From contig NZ_CAFJ01000252.1 in assembly GCF_000239795.1 (NCBI RefSeq), forward strand, positions 1 to 59,222: DNA of 59,222 nucleotides, given 5' to 3'. Both the position numbers and the translations under genes were made by a program. This stretch comes from Bradyrhizobium sp. STM 3809 (lineage in GTDB: Bacteria > Pseudomonadota > Alphaproteobacteria > Rhizobiales > Xanthobacteraceae). The notes below the pieces were generated by a model, which saw only the letters and a program-made list of their open reading frames with translations, was not told the origin of the DNA and did no database searches. Each line of letters opens with the position of its first letter. Position 1 is the first letter of the stretch. Positions 17,463 to 25,687 of the stretch are shown here, in pieces.

Positions 17463-18380
17463 CTACAGCCGCCCGCCCGCCAGCGCAGCGGCGCGCGGCC
17501 GGCCGATGTCGTCGAGCGCGACCGGCATCGGCGTCACCGGGAATACCGCGTTGATCTGGCCCGTGCCGGAGGATGGGAAGAACGGCGTGACCACTTCGAC
17601 GCCGCCGTCGTAATGGTTCCAACCGAGCGCGCCGAGCAGCATCGCGGTGTCGTGCATGAAGCCCTCGCCATGACCCTTGCTGGCGTATTCCGGCAGCATG
17701 TCGCAGAAGTCGGGCCACTCGCCCTGCTCCCACATCTGGATCACCTCGTGGTCGAGCCGCTCTAGGAACGGGCTGAACATCTTGTCGCGATATTCGTCGG
17801 CGGTGCCGTTCTGCGCAAAGCGGTGGCTCAGCGAGCCCGAGGCGAAGAATGCAACCGTGCCGTCGTAATGGTCCTCGACGGCGCGGCGGAACGCCCAGCC
17901 GAGCTTGGCGCTGTCGGCCAGATAATGCGAGGTGCACAGCGCCGAGACCGACACCACCTTGAAGTGGCGGTCGGCGTTCATGTAGCGCATCGGCACCAGC
18001 GTGCCGTACTCCAGCGCCAGCGAGGTGGCGTCATGGGCCATCGTGGCAATCCCATGGGTATTGGCGCCCTTGGCCAGGATGTGGCCGAGCTCCGGATTGC
18101 CGTCGTATTCGTAGGTCATGTTGGCGATGAAATGCGGCAGCTCATTCGAGGTGTAGAGCCCCTGGAAGTGCGGCGCGCAGTTGATGTGGTAGCCGGCATT
18201 GACCAGCCAATGGGTGTCGAACACGACGATGGTGTCGACCCCGGCCTCGCGGCAGCGCCGGCCGATCTCGATGTGGCCGTCGATCGCCGACTGCCGCTTG
18301 CCCTTGGCCGGACCGTCGAGCTCGCTGAGATACATCGACGGCACATGCGTGATCTTGGCCGCCAGTGCGAGCTTGCCCAT
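17463..18380 (-). CDS. LigB-type extradiol dioxygenase (3,4-dihydroxyphenylacetate 2,3-dioxygenase-like)
   Basis: 305-aa class III extradiol ring-cleavage enzyme. The sequence closely follows HpaD/HPCD-type proteins: MGKLALAAKITHVPSMYLSE, VVFDTHWLVNAGYHIN, LEYGTLVPMRYMN, FFASGSLSHRF and FMHDTAMLLGALGW. His20-ish (THVPS) and the DTHW His are likely Fe(II) ligands. Start ATG 18380 is used with GGGAG upstream; the longer reading has no support. It cleaves a catechol next to the hydroxyls using O2. No other homoprotocatechuate-pathway gene is in the window, so the physiological substrate is uncertain. Confidence 0.85.
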   Translation of the reverse strand: MGKLALAAKITHVPSMYLSELDGPAKGKRQSAIDGHIEIGRRCREAGVDTIVVFDTHWLVNAGYHINCAPHFQGLYTSNELPHFIANMTYEYDGNPELGHILAKGANTHGIATMAHDATSLALEYGTLVPMRYMNADRHFKVVSVSALCTSHYLADSAKLGWAFRRAVEDHYDGTVAFFASGSLSHRFAQNGTADEYRDKMFSPFLERLDHEVIQMWEQGEWPDFCDMLPEYASKGHGEGFMHDTAMLLGALGWNHYDGGVEVVTPFFPSSGTGQINAVFPVTPMPVALDDIGRPRAAALAGGRL

Positions 18381-18456
18381 CGCCTCGTCTCCCTTCCCGT
18401 CGGACCGCGTCACGGACCGGTTTGCTTGTGATGCAGATTAGCCGGCCACGCCGGCG

Positions 18457-18484
18457 AAAAAAAGGGCCGCGACAGCGGCCCTTT
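18457..18484 (-). terminator. Rho-independent terminator of hsp20
   Basis: On the minus strand, the stem AAAGGGCCGC / GCGGCCCTTT has a 4-base loop and runs into T7. It lies 66 bases after the hsp20 stop. Confidence 0.85.
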
Positions 18485-18501
18485 GCGGCATCGAAGGCGG
18501 C

Positions 18502-18525
18502 CCTGTCCCATGATCATGGGACAGG
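18502..18525. repeat. 24-bp perfect palindrome downstream of hsp20
   Basis: The 24 bases read identically on both strands; the half-site is CCTGTCCCATGA. It sits 24 bases past the hsp20 stop and ahead of the terminator. As RNA it could form a hairpin protecting the transcript end; as DNA it could be a protein-binding site. Confidence 0.7.
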
Positions 18526-18549
18526 AATCGCGATGCAACGGTCGAACGA

Positions 18550-19071
18550 TCACGCCGCCTTGATGTCGATGGTCTTGGCGGCCTTCTGCACCTCGGCCTT
18601 CTTCGGCAGGGTCACCTTCAGCACGCCCTGCTTGAACACCGCCTCGATCTTGTCGGTGTCGACGCCGTCCGGGATCTGGAAGGAGCGCTCGAACGCGCCG
18701 AAGCTGCGCTCGCGGACGTAATAGTCCTTCTTCTTCTCCTCCTTGTCTTCCTGCTTCTCGCCCTTGATCGACAGCACTCCGCTCGCGACCTTCACCTCGA
18801 CGTTCTTCTCGTCGAGGCCGGGCAGTTCCGCGGTGAGCTCATAGGCCTTGTCATGCTCGGCGACGTCGACCGCCGGCGCCACCGCGAACGATCTCGCGCG
18901 TGCAAGACCCGGCAGCTGGTCGAACAGCGACGGCGTCCGCCAGAGTCCGCCGTGGAAGTCCTCGAACACGCGATCGATCTCACGGCGCAAATTGTCGAAT
19001 GGCCGCCATCCCTGCATGGATGGCGCATTGGCCTTCTCGGTGTTGACGGGCAGCTTGGTGGGTTCAGCCAT
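18550..19071 (-). CDS. Hsp20 / alpha-crystallin small heat-shock protein
   Basis: 173-aa ATP-independent holdase chaperone. The N-terminal region (WRPFDNLRREIDRVFEDFHG) is followed by an alpha-crystallin domain (about residues 65-158) with VDVAEHDKAYELTAELPG, the ERSFGAFERSFQIPDGVD segment and the closing GVLKVTLPK. The C-terminal IDI could serve as the IxI anchor. This is the class C-like branch (long, acidic-loop EDKEEKKKDYY) rather than the short IbpA type. The start has AGGAGGAT (minus strand, 19085-19078) 6 bases upstream, folded into a hairpin. A FixK/FNR box lies about 128 bases upstream. A terminator and a perfect palindrome lie downstream. Confidence 0.93.
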   Translation of the reverse strand: MAEPTKLPVNTEKANAPSMQGWRPFDNLRREIDRVFEDFHGGLWRTPSLFDQLPGLARARSFAVAPAVDVAEHDKAYELTAELPGLDEKNVEVKVASGVLSIKGEKQEDKEEKKKDYYVRERSFGAFERSFQIPDGVDTDKIEAVFKQGVLKVTLPKKAEVQKAAKTIDIKAA

Positions 19072-19077
19072 GACTTC

Positions 19078-19120
19078 ATCCTCCTTGCTTCACGCGAGGA
19101 TCGGCTCTTCGACAGAGCCG
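19078..19120 (-). promoter_or_regulatory. Leader hairpins sequestering the hsp20 ribosome site
   Basis: In the hsp20 leader, the RNA segment AUCCUC (19101-19096) can pair with GAGGAU (19083-19078), which covers the Shine-Dalgarno sequence, over a 12-base loop. Immediately upstream a 7-bp hairpin (19102-19120, CGGCTC/GAGCCG plus one pair) can form. This is the general shape of RNA thermometers of rhizobial hsp genes, but the ROSE core is not obvious. Confidence 0.4.
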
Positions 19121-19170
19121 TCGCGCTCGGCGGAATCGGCCGACGTCCGCTCCCTCGCGCTTACGGCACA

Positions 19171-19212
19171 AATGTAGCGACCCGGCGCACGTTCCAGATT
19201 GATCGCGATCAA
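19171..19212 (-). promoter_or_regulatory. FixK/FNR-type promoter of hsp20
   Basis: TTGATCGCGATCAA (19199-19212) is a perfect palindrome matching the FixK/FNR consensus TTGAT-N4-ATCAA. On the minus strand TACATT (19176-19171) follows, with its centre 32 bases from the box centre, which is the class II activator arrangement (box near -41.5). This predicts a transcript start near 19165 and a leader of about 94 bases. The box is seen; oxygen-responsive activation is inferred. Confidence 0.65.
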
Positions 19213-19541
19213 ATCCCCGCGCGGTCGCCCGGCGCGAGAGAATCGGCGGCCCGAAGACCCTCCGTTCGGCGCGTCGGCCGCGCCGGCGCGGCCGGCCGAA
19301 CAAGCCCATCGAATGGTAAACCGAACGTAAACCCTCGCGGTTGCTGCAACGGTTTAGCACAGGGTACAGAAAGCCTTATCACGCAATGCGTTAGGTGGTT
19401 TTGAGAAAGCCCGTCCGCAACCTCGCGGGTCGGGCTCTGAGCGCACCGGCGGGCGGCCTGGCGGCCACAAATGTCACCCGCTTAACAAATTCTCCAGTCC
19501 CTCGGGCGAAGGTGTCGGCTCAACAATTCACCACAGGTTTC

Positions 19542-21299
19542 ATGACCGTGACATCCTTCGGACGTGTGATCTCGGTTCGAGGCTCTCAGGCCCGCGTCGG
19601 CATTCTACTGCAGGCGAAGCAGATGAGCGTGTCCGAGCTCCGCGCGACAGTGGGCCGCTTCATCAGCATCCGCTGCCCCGGCGCCACGATCATTGCGATC
19701 ATCACCGAGGTCACCAGCGAAGACCTGTCGCATGCGGACGAATTTGTCGCGACGGCGTCGGTCGACCTGCTCGGCGAGATCCTGGGCCCGGCCGAGAAGC
19801 CCAAGTTCCAGCGCGGCGTCACCCACTACCCGACCATCGGCGACGCCGTCGACATGATCACCAGCCAGGAGCTGCGCACGATCTACACGCCGACCGCCGG
19901 CGACCACATCGACATCGGCGCGCTGCAGCAGGATCCCTCGGTGCGCGCCTGCGTCAATGTCGAGGAGATGCTGTCGAAGCATTTCGCGGTGCTCGGCTCG
20001 ACCGGCGTCGGTAAGTCCACCGGCGTGTCGCTGCTGCTCAACGAGATCCTCAAGGCGCGCCCGAACCTGCGCATCTTCCTGCTCGACGTGCACAACGAAT
20101 ATGGCCGCTGCTTCGGCGAGAAGGCGCTGGTGCTGAACCCGCGCAATCTGAAGCTGCCGTTCTGGCTGTTCAATTTCGAGGAGATCGTCGACGTCCTGTT
20201 CGGCGGCCGTCCGGGCGTGCCGGAGGAGCTCGACATCCTCGCCGAGGTGATCCCGCTGGCGAAGGGCATCTACACCCAGTACCAGAACTCCGATCGCATC
20301 GGCCTCAAGCGCATCGACCCGAAGACGATCGGCTACACCGTCGATACGCCCGTTCCCTATCGCCTCGTCGACCTGATCAACCTGATCGACGAGCGCATGG
20401 GCAAGCTCGAGAACCGTTCCTCGCGCATCATCTATCACAAGCTGATCTCGCGCATCGAGACCGTGCGCAACGATCCGCGCTACGCCTTCATGTTCGACAA
20501 CGCCAATGTCGGCGGCGACACCATGGCGGAGGTGATCAGCCATCTGTTCCGCCTGCCCGCCAACGGCCGGCCGATGACGGTGATGCAACTCGCCGGCTTC
20601 CCGGCCGAGGTGGTCGACTCCGTCGTCTCCGTGGTCTGCCGCATGGCGTTCGATTTCGGCCTGTGGAGCGACGGCGTCTCGCCGCTGCTGTTCGTCTGCG
20701 AGGAGGCGCACCGCTACGCCTCCGCCGACCGCTCGATCGGCTTCGGCCCGACCCGCAAGGCGATCTCGCGCATCGCCAAGGAAGGCCGCAAATACGGCGT
20801 CTATCTCGGCCTCGTCACGCAGCGGCCGGCCGAGCTCGACGCCACCATCATCTCCCAGTGCAACACGCTGTTCACGATGCGCCTCGCCAACGAGCGTGAC
20901 CAGTCGCTGCTGCGCTCGGCGGTCTCCGATGCCGCCGCCAACCTGCTCTCCTTCGTCCCCTCGCTCGGCACCCGCGAGGTGCTGGCGTTCGGCGAAGGCG
21001 TCGCGCTGCCGACCCGGCTGCGCTTCAAAGAGGTGCCGCTGCATCAGCTGCCGCGCAGCGAGGCGACGATCGCCACCGTGCGCTCGGTCAATGCCGGCCA
21101 CGACATGCATTTCGTCAGCGCCGTGCTGGAGCGCTGGCGCGGCGCGACCTCGAGCCGGGAGGCCTCGAACGGCGACGGCAGCGCCAGCCTCGGCGACCGC
21201 GGCGGCGGGCTCGCGACCGCGCTCGACGCTCCCATGCTGCAGCCGTCCCTGGGTCTCGACCCCGATCGCTTCTCCCTGCTGAAGAAGCCACTGCGTTAG
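19542..21299 (+). CDS. HerA-like hexameric ATPase (DUF87)
   Basis: 585-aa HerA/FtsK-clade ATPase. An N-terminal HAS-barrel (TVTSFGRVISVRGSQARVGI) is followed by Walker A GSTGVGKSTG near residue 151 and Walker B LLFVCEEAHRY near 381. The downstream sensor/arginine-finger region is GLVTQRPAELDATIISQCNT. HerA proteins translocate or resect DNA, often with NurA or a defence nuclease; neither is adjacent here. ATG 19542 is chosen because the family starts at this barrel; an in-frame GTG at 19395 would add 49 residues without domain similarity. It is monocistronic. Confidence 0.85.
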   Translation: MTVTSFGRVISVRGSQARVGILLQAKQMSVSELRATVGRFISIRCPGATIIAIITEVTSEDLSHADEFVATASVDLLGEILGPAEKPKFQRGVTHYPTIGDAVDMITSQELRTIYTPTAGDHIDIGALQQDPSVRACVNVEEMLSKHFAVLGSTGVGKSTGVSLLLNEILKARPNLRIFLLDVHNEYGRCFGEKALVLNPRNLKLPFWLFNFEEIVDVLFGGRPGVPEELDILAEVIPLAKGIYTQYQNSDRIGLKRIDPKTIGYTVDTPVPYRLVDLINLIDERMGKLENRSSRIIYHKLISRIETVRNDPRYAFMFDNANVGGDTMAEVISHLFRLPANGRPMTVMQLAGFPAEVVDSVVSVVCRMAFDFGLWSDGVSPLLFVCEEAHRYASADRSIGFGPTRKAISRIAKEGRKYGVYLGLVTQRPAELDATIISQCNTLFTMRLANERDQSLLRSAVSDAAANLLSFVPSLGTREVLAFGEGVALPTRLRFKEVPLHQLPRSEATIATVRSVNAGHDMHFVSAVLERWRGATSSREASNGDGSASLGDRGGGLATALDAPMLQPSLGLDPDRFSLLKKPLR

Positions 21300-21381
21300 G
21301 CCGAGGGGCCGCCCTCAACCGCCGGGCGGCCGGACCGGCCGACTGGCCATGGCAGGCCCCCAATCACGAAGACGTTTGCCG

Positions 21382-21420
21382 AGATAGATTGTATCCTATC
21401 AATTTTGATCCTATCTATCT
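21382..21420. promoter_or_regulatory. Candidate MarR operator of the efflux operon
   Basis: An AT-rich island directly ahead of the marR start holds AGATAGAT (21382-21389) and its complement ATCTATCT (21413-21420). Inside are two direct copies of ATCCTATC and the pair ATCAA/TTGAT. This layout suits autorepression by the adjacent MarR protein. Confidence 0.5.
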
Positions 21421-21423
21421 TGC

Positions 21424-21906
21424 ATGTTGAACTCGACCAGCAACGTCCAGTCGGAGATCGGCTTGCTGATCGCCCGCGTCGCCAGGCTATGGCGCCGCGA
21501 GGCTGATCAGGCCTTGGCCGATCACGGCCTGTCGCAGGCGACCGCTCACCCGCTGCGGGCACTGGCGCGGCACGGCAAGGCCGAGCGCGGCATTCGGCAG
21601 GGGTTGCTGGCGGAGGAAGTCGGCATCGAAGGCCCGTCGCTGGTCCGTCTGATCGACCTCCTGCAAAGCGAGAAGCTGGTGGAGCGACGGGAGGACCCCA
21701 CGGATCGCCGTGCCAAGACGCTGCATCTGACCGCCAAGGGCGAGGCCAAGGCCGAGGAGATCGAGACCGTCCTGCGGCGCGTGCGCGGCTTTTTGCTCGA
21801 AGACATCTCCCCTGAGGACCTCGCCATCGCGTCCGACGTTTTGCATCGCATCGAGCAGCGCATGACGCGCGCGCATGAAGCCACCCCCTCGGACACCGCC
21901 CTCTGA
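21424..21906 (+). CDS. MarR-family transcriptional regulator
   Basis: 160-aa winged-helix regulator. The recognition region is LLAEEVGIEGPSLVRLIDLL, and the wing follows with the hallmark EDPTDRRAKTLHLTAKG (about residues 95-112). It likely represses the downstream FUSC/DUF1656/HlyD genes and itself, released by a small aromatic or lipophilic compound. Its stop overlaps the next start by one base (TGATG). A structured AT-rich operator lies within 42 bases upstream of the start. Confidence 0.92.
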   Translation: MLNSTSNVQSEIGLLIARVARLWRREADQALADHGLSQATAHPLRALARHGKAERGIRQGLLAEEVGIEGPSLVRLIDLLQSEKLVERREDPTDRRAKTLHLTAKGEAKAEEIETVLRRVRGFLLEDISPEDLAIASDVLHRIEQRMTRAHEATPSDTAL

Positions 21907-23957
21907 TGCGACATACGACCTCATTCCCGGTGCGCAGCGCGGACCTCGCATTTTCGGTCAAGACGTTCGCCGCCGCCATGCTGGCGCTGCTGATCGCGCT
22001 CTGGATCGACCTGCCGCGGCCGTATTGGGCGATGGCGACCGTCTACATCACGTCGCAGCCGCTGGCCGGCGCCACCGCCTCCAAGGCGCTGTATCGCGTG
22101 CTCGGCACGCTCGCGGGCGCGGCGGCCGCGGTTGCCATCGTGCCGACCTTCGTCAATTCGCCCGAGCTGCTCAGCCTCGTCGTCGCGCTGTGGACCGGCG
22201 CCTGCCTCTATGTCTCGCTGCTCGACCGGACTCCGCGCAGCTATCTGTTCATGCTGGCCGGCTACACGCTGGCGCTGATCGGCTTTCCCGCCGTGGCCGA
22301 TCCGGCCGGCATTTTCGATGTTGCTGTCGCCCGCGCCCAGGAGATCACGCTCGGCATCGTCTGCGCCACGCTGGTCTCGACCATCGTCCTGCCGCGCAGC
22401 GTCGCGCCGGCGGTCGCGGCCAAGGTGGAGCACTGGCTCGACGACGCGCGCCGGCTGAGCCGCGACGTGCTGCTCGGCGGCGGGGGCAGCGCCGAGGACC
22501 GCGCGCACCGGCTGCGGCTGGCGGCGGAAGCGCTGGAGATCGACACGCTCGCCACGCATCTCGCCTTCGACCGCCAGGCCGACCACCATGCCGTTGAGGG
22601 CCTGCGCGCGTTGCGGCTGCACATGCTGCTGCTGTTGCCATTGCTCGGCTCGATCCACGACCGGCTGGCGGCGCTCAATGATCATATCGATCGCGAGCTG
22701 AGCCGTCTGCTGCAACGTCTCGCCGATTGGGTCGTCGCGGCCGAGGATCGCGAGCCGGCCGACCGCCTGCGCGCGGCGATCGATGCGCTCCGCCCTTCAC
22801 TGGAAGGTCACTCCTCCTGGGATCAGATCATGATCGCGAGCCTGCTGATCCGGCTGCGCGAGCTGGTCGACATTGCCGAGGACTGTCGCGCGCTGAATGC
22901 GGCGATCGCGGCGGGCGAGGACACCGCCAAGGTACCTCTCGCCTTCCGCAGCGAGCAGGGCATCGCTCCGGCCCGCCATCGCGACCATGCGCTGGCGCTG
23001 TGGTCGGCCGCCGGCGTCATCATCGCCATTCTCGCCTGTTGCACATTCTGGGTCGCGACCGGTTGGTCCGACGGCGCCTCGGCCCCGATGATGGCCGCCG
23101 TCGCCTGCTCGTTCTTCGCGTCGCAGGATGACCCGGCCCCCAGCATCGTCCGCTTCGCGGCGTGGTCGCTGGTCGCCATCGTCATCGACGCGATCTATCT
23201 GTTCGCGATCATCCCGGCGATCTCCGACGTCGAACTGCTGATCGGCGCGCTCGCGCCGGCCTTCCTCCTGTTCGGCGTGCTGATCGCCCGTCCCCAGACC
23301 ACACCGATCGGAATGGCGCTCGGTGCCAACGGCGCCACGCTGCTGGCGCTGCAATCGACCTACAGTGCCGACTTCCAGAGCTACGCCAACTCGGCGATCG
23401 CGTTCATGGTCGGCATGGTCGCGGCCGTGGTGCTGACGCGCCTGGTGCGCTCCGTCCGCGCCGAATGGATCGCGCAACGGCTGCTGCGCACGAGCTGGGA
23501 GACCTTGGCCCTGACCGCCGAGCGCCGCGGCCATCACGATCGCGCCGCCTTCGTCGGACTCATGCTCGATCGGCTCGGGCTCCTGGCGCAGCGCTTCGCT
23601 GCGATCCCCGAGGACGACCGCCGCGAGCTCGACAGCCTGAGCCAGCTGCGCGTCGGCCTCAACATCATCGATCTCCGCCGCGCCCGTCACGGGCTCACGG
23701 CCATGACGCTCGCGGCGATCGACACCATGCTCGACCGCCTGGCCGCCGCCTGCCGCGGCCGCGGCATCGGCGCCAGCGCCATGCCGGCCGATCTGCTCGC
23801 GACGATCGACGTCGCGCTGTTGAAGACACTCGCCGAGCCCGCGGCGCCTGCCAAGGAGGACGCGCTGATCGGCCTGGTCGGTATCCGCACCGGCCTGTTC
23901 CCGGACGCGCCCGCCTATCACGCCGAGGCAACCGATGCGCGGAGCCGCGTGGCATGA
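21906..23957 (+). CDS. FUSC/AaeB-type aromatic-compound efflux membrane protein
   Basis: 683-aa inner-membrane protein of the FUSC family. Six hydrophobic segments lie in the N-terminal 180 residues (from FAAAMLALLIALWIDLPRPY, including PYWAMATVYITSQPLAG), a cytosolic helical region follows, and a second set of membrane segments lies at about 360-520. This is the repeat layout of AaeB and fusaric-acid pumps. It forms the membrane component of a tripartite efflux complex with the HlyD-type protein encoded two genes on. The transported compound is unknown; aromatic acids are typical. Confidence 0.9.
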   Translation: MRHTTSFPVRSADLAFSVKTFAAAMLALLIALWIDLPRPYWAMATVYITSQPLAGATASKALYRVLGTLAGAAAAVAIVPTFVNSPELLSLVVALWTGACLYVSLLDRTPRSYLFMLAGYTLALIGFPAVADPAGIFDVAVARAQEITLGIVCATLVSTIVLPRSVAPAVAAKVEHWLDDARRLSRDVLLGGGGSAEDRAHRLRLAAEALEIDTLATHLAFDRQADHHAVEGLRALRLHMLLLLPLLGSIHDRLAALNDHIDRELSRLLQRLADWVVAAEDREPADRLRAAIDALRPSLEGHSSWDQIMIASLLIRLRELVDIAEDCRALNAAIAAGEDTAKVPLAFRSEQGIAPARHRDHALALWSAAGVIIAILACCTFWVATGWSDGASAPMMAAVACSFFASQDDPAPSIVRFAAWSLVAIVIDAIYLFAIIPAISDVELLIGALAPAFLLFGVLIARPQTTPIGMALGANGATLLALQSTYSADFQSYANSAIAFMVGMVAAVVLTRLVRSVRAEWIAQRLLRTSWETLALTAERRGHHDRAAFVGLMLDRLGLLAQRFAAIPEDDRRELDSLSQLRVGLNIIDLRRARHGLTAMTLAAIDTMLDRLAAACRGRGIGASAMPADLLATIDVALLKTLAEPAAPAKEDALIGLVGIRTGLFPDAPAYHAEATDARSRVA

Positions 23958-24163
23958 GGCACGACATCGACATCGCCGGCGTGCTGGTGCCTTCGCTGCT
24001 GCTGTGGCTGGTCGTGGCCTATGGCTGCGTCGCGCTGCTGCGCGCCCTCCTCCGCCGCCTCGGCGTTTACCGCCTGGTCTGGCACCCCGCCCTGTTCGAC
24101 TTCGCAATGTACGTCTGCGTTCTCGGCGGCATCGTCTATCTCGCTTCGGAGTGGTCCTCGTGA
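23954..24163 (+). CDS. DUF1656 small membrane protein (AaeX-like)
   Basis: 69-aa protein with two hydrophobic segments (VLVPSLLLWLVVAYGCVALL and ALFDFAMYVCVLGGIVYLA). DUF1656 proteins regularly sit between FUSC and HlyD genes in efflux operons. The start overlaps the FUSC stop (ATGA) and the end overlaps the start of the HlyD gene. Its role in the complex is unknown. Confidence 0.88.
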   Translation: MRHDIDIAGVLVPSLLLWLVVAYGCVALLRALLRRLGVYRLVWHPALFDFAMYVCVLGGIVYLASEWSS

Positions 24164-25026
24164 AAAGCACCTTCGCCCTGCTCGGCCGCGTGGCGGTCAC
24201 CGCGGCCGCGGTCGCCGCGGCCATTTTCGTCGGCACCTATCTGTGGGGCTACTACATGAAGGCGCCGTGGACGCGCGACGGCCGTGTGCGCGCCGACATC
24301 GTCCAGGTCGCGCCCGACGTCTCCGGCTTCGTGACCGAGGTGCTGGTGCGCGACAATCAGCCGGTGCATCAGGGCGACGTCATCTTCCGGATCGATCGCG
24401 CCCGCTTCAGGCTCGCGCTGCAGCAGGCTGACGCCGTCGTCGCCGGCCGTCTCGCCACGCTGAACCAGGCCAATGCCGATCTCGACCGCTACCGTTCGCT
24501 GACCACCGAGGCGGTGTCGCAGCAAAAGCAGGAGCAGGTGCTCGCCACCCAGCAGCAGGCGCAGGCGTCCTATGACCAGGCGCTGGCCGACCAGGCCGTG
24601 GCAAAGCTCAATCTGGAGCGCAGCGAGGTGCACGCGCCGGTCAACGGCGTGATCACCAACATGGACCTGCGCCCCGGCGCCTATGTCAGCGCGGGCAAGG
24701 GCGTGATGGCGCTGGTCGACACCGACACGCTGCATGTCGAGGGCTATTTCGAGGAAACCAAGCTGCCGCGCATCCGGGTCGGCGCTGCCGTCCGCATCCG
24801 CCTGATGGGCACCGGCGAGGTGCTGACCGGCCATGTCGAGAGCATTGCGGCGGGCATCGAGGACCGCGACCGCGCCGAGGGCGCGAGCCTGCTCGCCAAC
24901 GTCACTCCCACCTTCAACTGGGTGCGGCTGGCGCAGCGTGTCCCTGTCCGCATCGCGCTCGACGATGCATCGAGGCGCAGTGAGCTGGTTTCCGGGCGCT
25001 CCGCCACGGTGGACGTGCTGGACTGA
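24160..25026 (+). CDS. HlyD-family membrane fusion protein (AaeA-like)
   Basis: 288-aa periplasmic adaptor of the efflux system. An N-terminal anchor (LLGRVAVTAAAVAAAIFVGTYL) is followed by the biotinyl-lipoyl half motifs (VRADIVQVAPDVSGFVTEVL and APVNGVITNMDLRPGAYV) around a short coiled-coil hairpin (about 90-150), then a beta-barrel. Start GTG 24160 overlaps the DUF1656 stop. Together with the FUSC pump and an outer-membrane channel from elsewhere it would export aromatic compounds. Confidence 0.9.
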   Translation: MKSTFALLGRVAVTAAAVAAAIFVGTYLWGYYMKAPWTRDGRVRADIVQVAPDVSGFVTEVLVRDNQPVHQGDVIFRIDRARFRLALQQADAVVAGRLATLNQANADLDRYRSLTTEAVSQQKQEQVLATQQQAQASYDQALADQAVAKLNLERSEVHAPVNGVITNMDLRPGAYVSAGKGVMALVDTDTLHVEGYFEETKLPRIRVGAAVRIRLMGTGEVLTGHVESIAAGIEDRDRAEGASLLANVTPTFNWVRLAQRVPVRIALDDASRRSELVSGRSATVDVLD

Positions 25027-25097
25027 GCGCGGCCGTTGCGCCCTCTCCCCGATCGACTAAGGTTCGGTCACTGCCACGCCTTGCCGGACCCGACGCC

Positions 25098-25682
25098 ATG
25101 ACCCAGCCCGCCATCAGCCGCTTCCCCGTCCCTGCGATCGATTCGCTGCCGGAGGACATCCGCACCCGCCTGCTCGGCGTGCAGGAGAAGAGCGGCTTCG
25201 TGCCGAACGTCTTTCTGACCCTCGCACACCGGCCTGACGAGTTCCGCGCCTTCTTCGCCTATCACGACGCGCTGATGGAGAAGGACGGCGGGCTGACCAA
25301 GGCCGAGCGCGAGATGATCGTGGTCGCGACCTCGAGCGCCAACCAGTGCCAGTATTGCGTGATCGCCCATGGCGCGATCCTGCGCATCCGGGCCAAGAAT
25401 CCCCTGCTCGCCGACCAGATCGCGATCAACTACCGGAAGGCCGACATCACGCCGCGGCAGCGCGCGATGCTCGACTTCGCGATGAAGGTCGCGCTGGAGG
25501 CGCAGACCGTCGGCGATGCGGACTTCAGGACGCTCGCGGAGCACGGCTTCGGCGACGACGACATCTGGGACATCGCCGCGATCGCGGCCTTCTTCGCGCT
25601 GTCGAACCGGATGGCCAATGTGACGGGCATGCGCCCGAACGACGAGTTCTACCTGATGGGGCGGCTGCCGAAGGCGAAATAG
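25098..25682 (+). CDS. AhpD-like / carboxymuconolactone decarboxylase family peroxidase-related protein
   Basis: 194-aa protein with the CMD/AhpD active-site motif QCQYCVIAHG: Cys84, Cys87 and His91, with Glu70 upstream on the preceding helix (TKAEREMIVVATSS). AhpD-like proteins of this 'peroxidase-related' length use the CxxC pair in thiol-based peroxide reduction. The C-terminus NDEFYLMGRLPK is typical of the subgroup. It starts 72 bases after the efflux operon and stops 5 bases from the convergent ParB-like stop. Confidence 0.85.
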   Translation: MTQPAISRFPVPAIDSLPEDIRTRLLGVQEKSGFVPNVFLTLAHRPDEFRAFFAYHDALMEKDGGLTKAEREMIVVATSSANQCQYCVIAHGAILRIRAKNPLLADQIAINYRKADITPRQRAMLDFAMKVALEAQTVGDADFRTLAEHGFGDDDIWDIAAIAAFFALSNRMANVTGMRPNDEFYLMGRLPKAK

Positions 25683-25687
25683 GCGGA

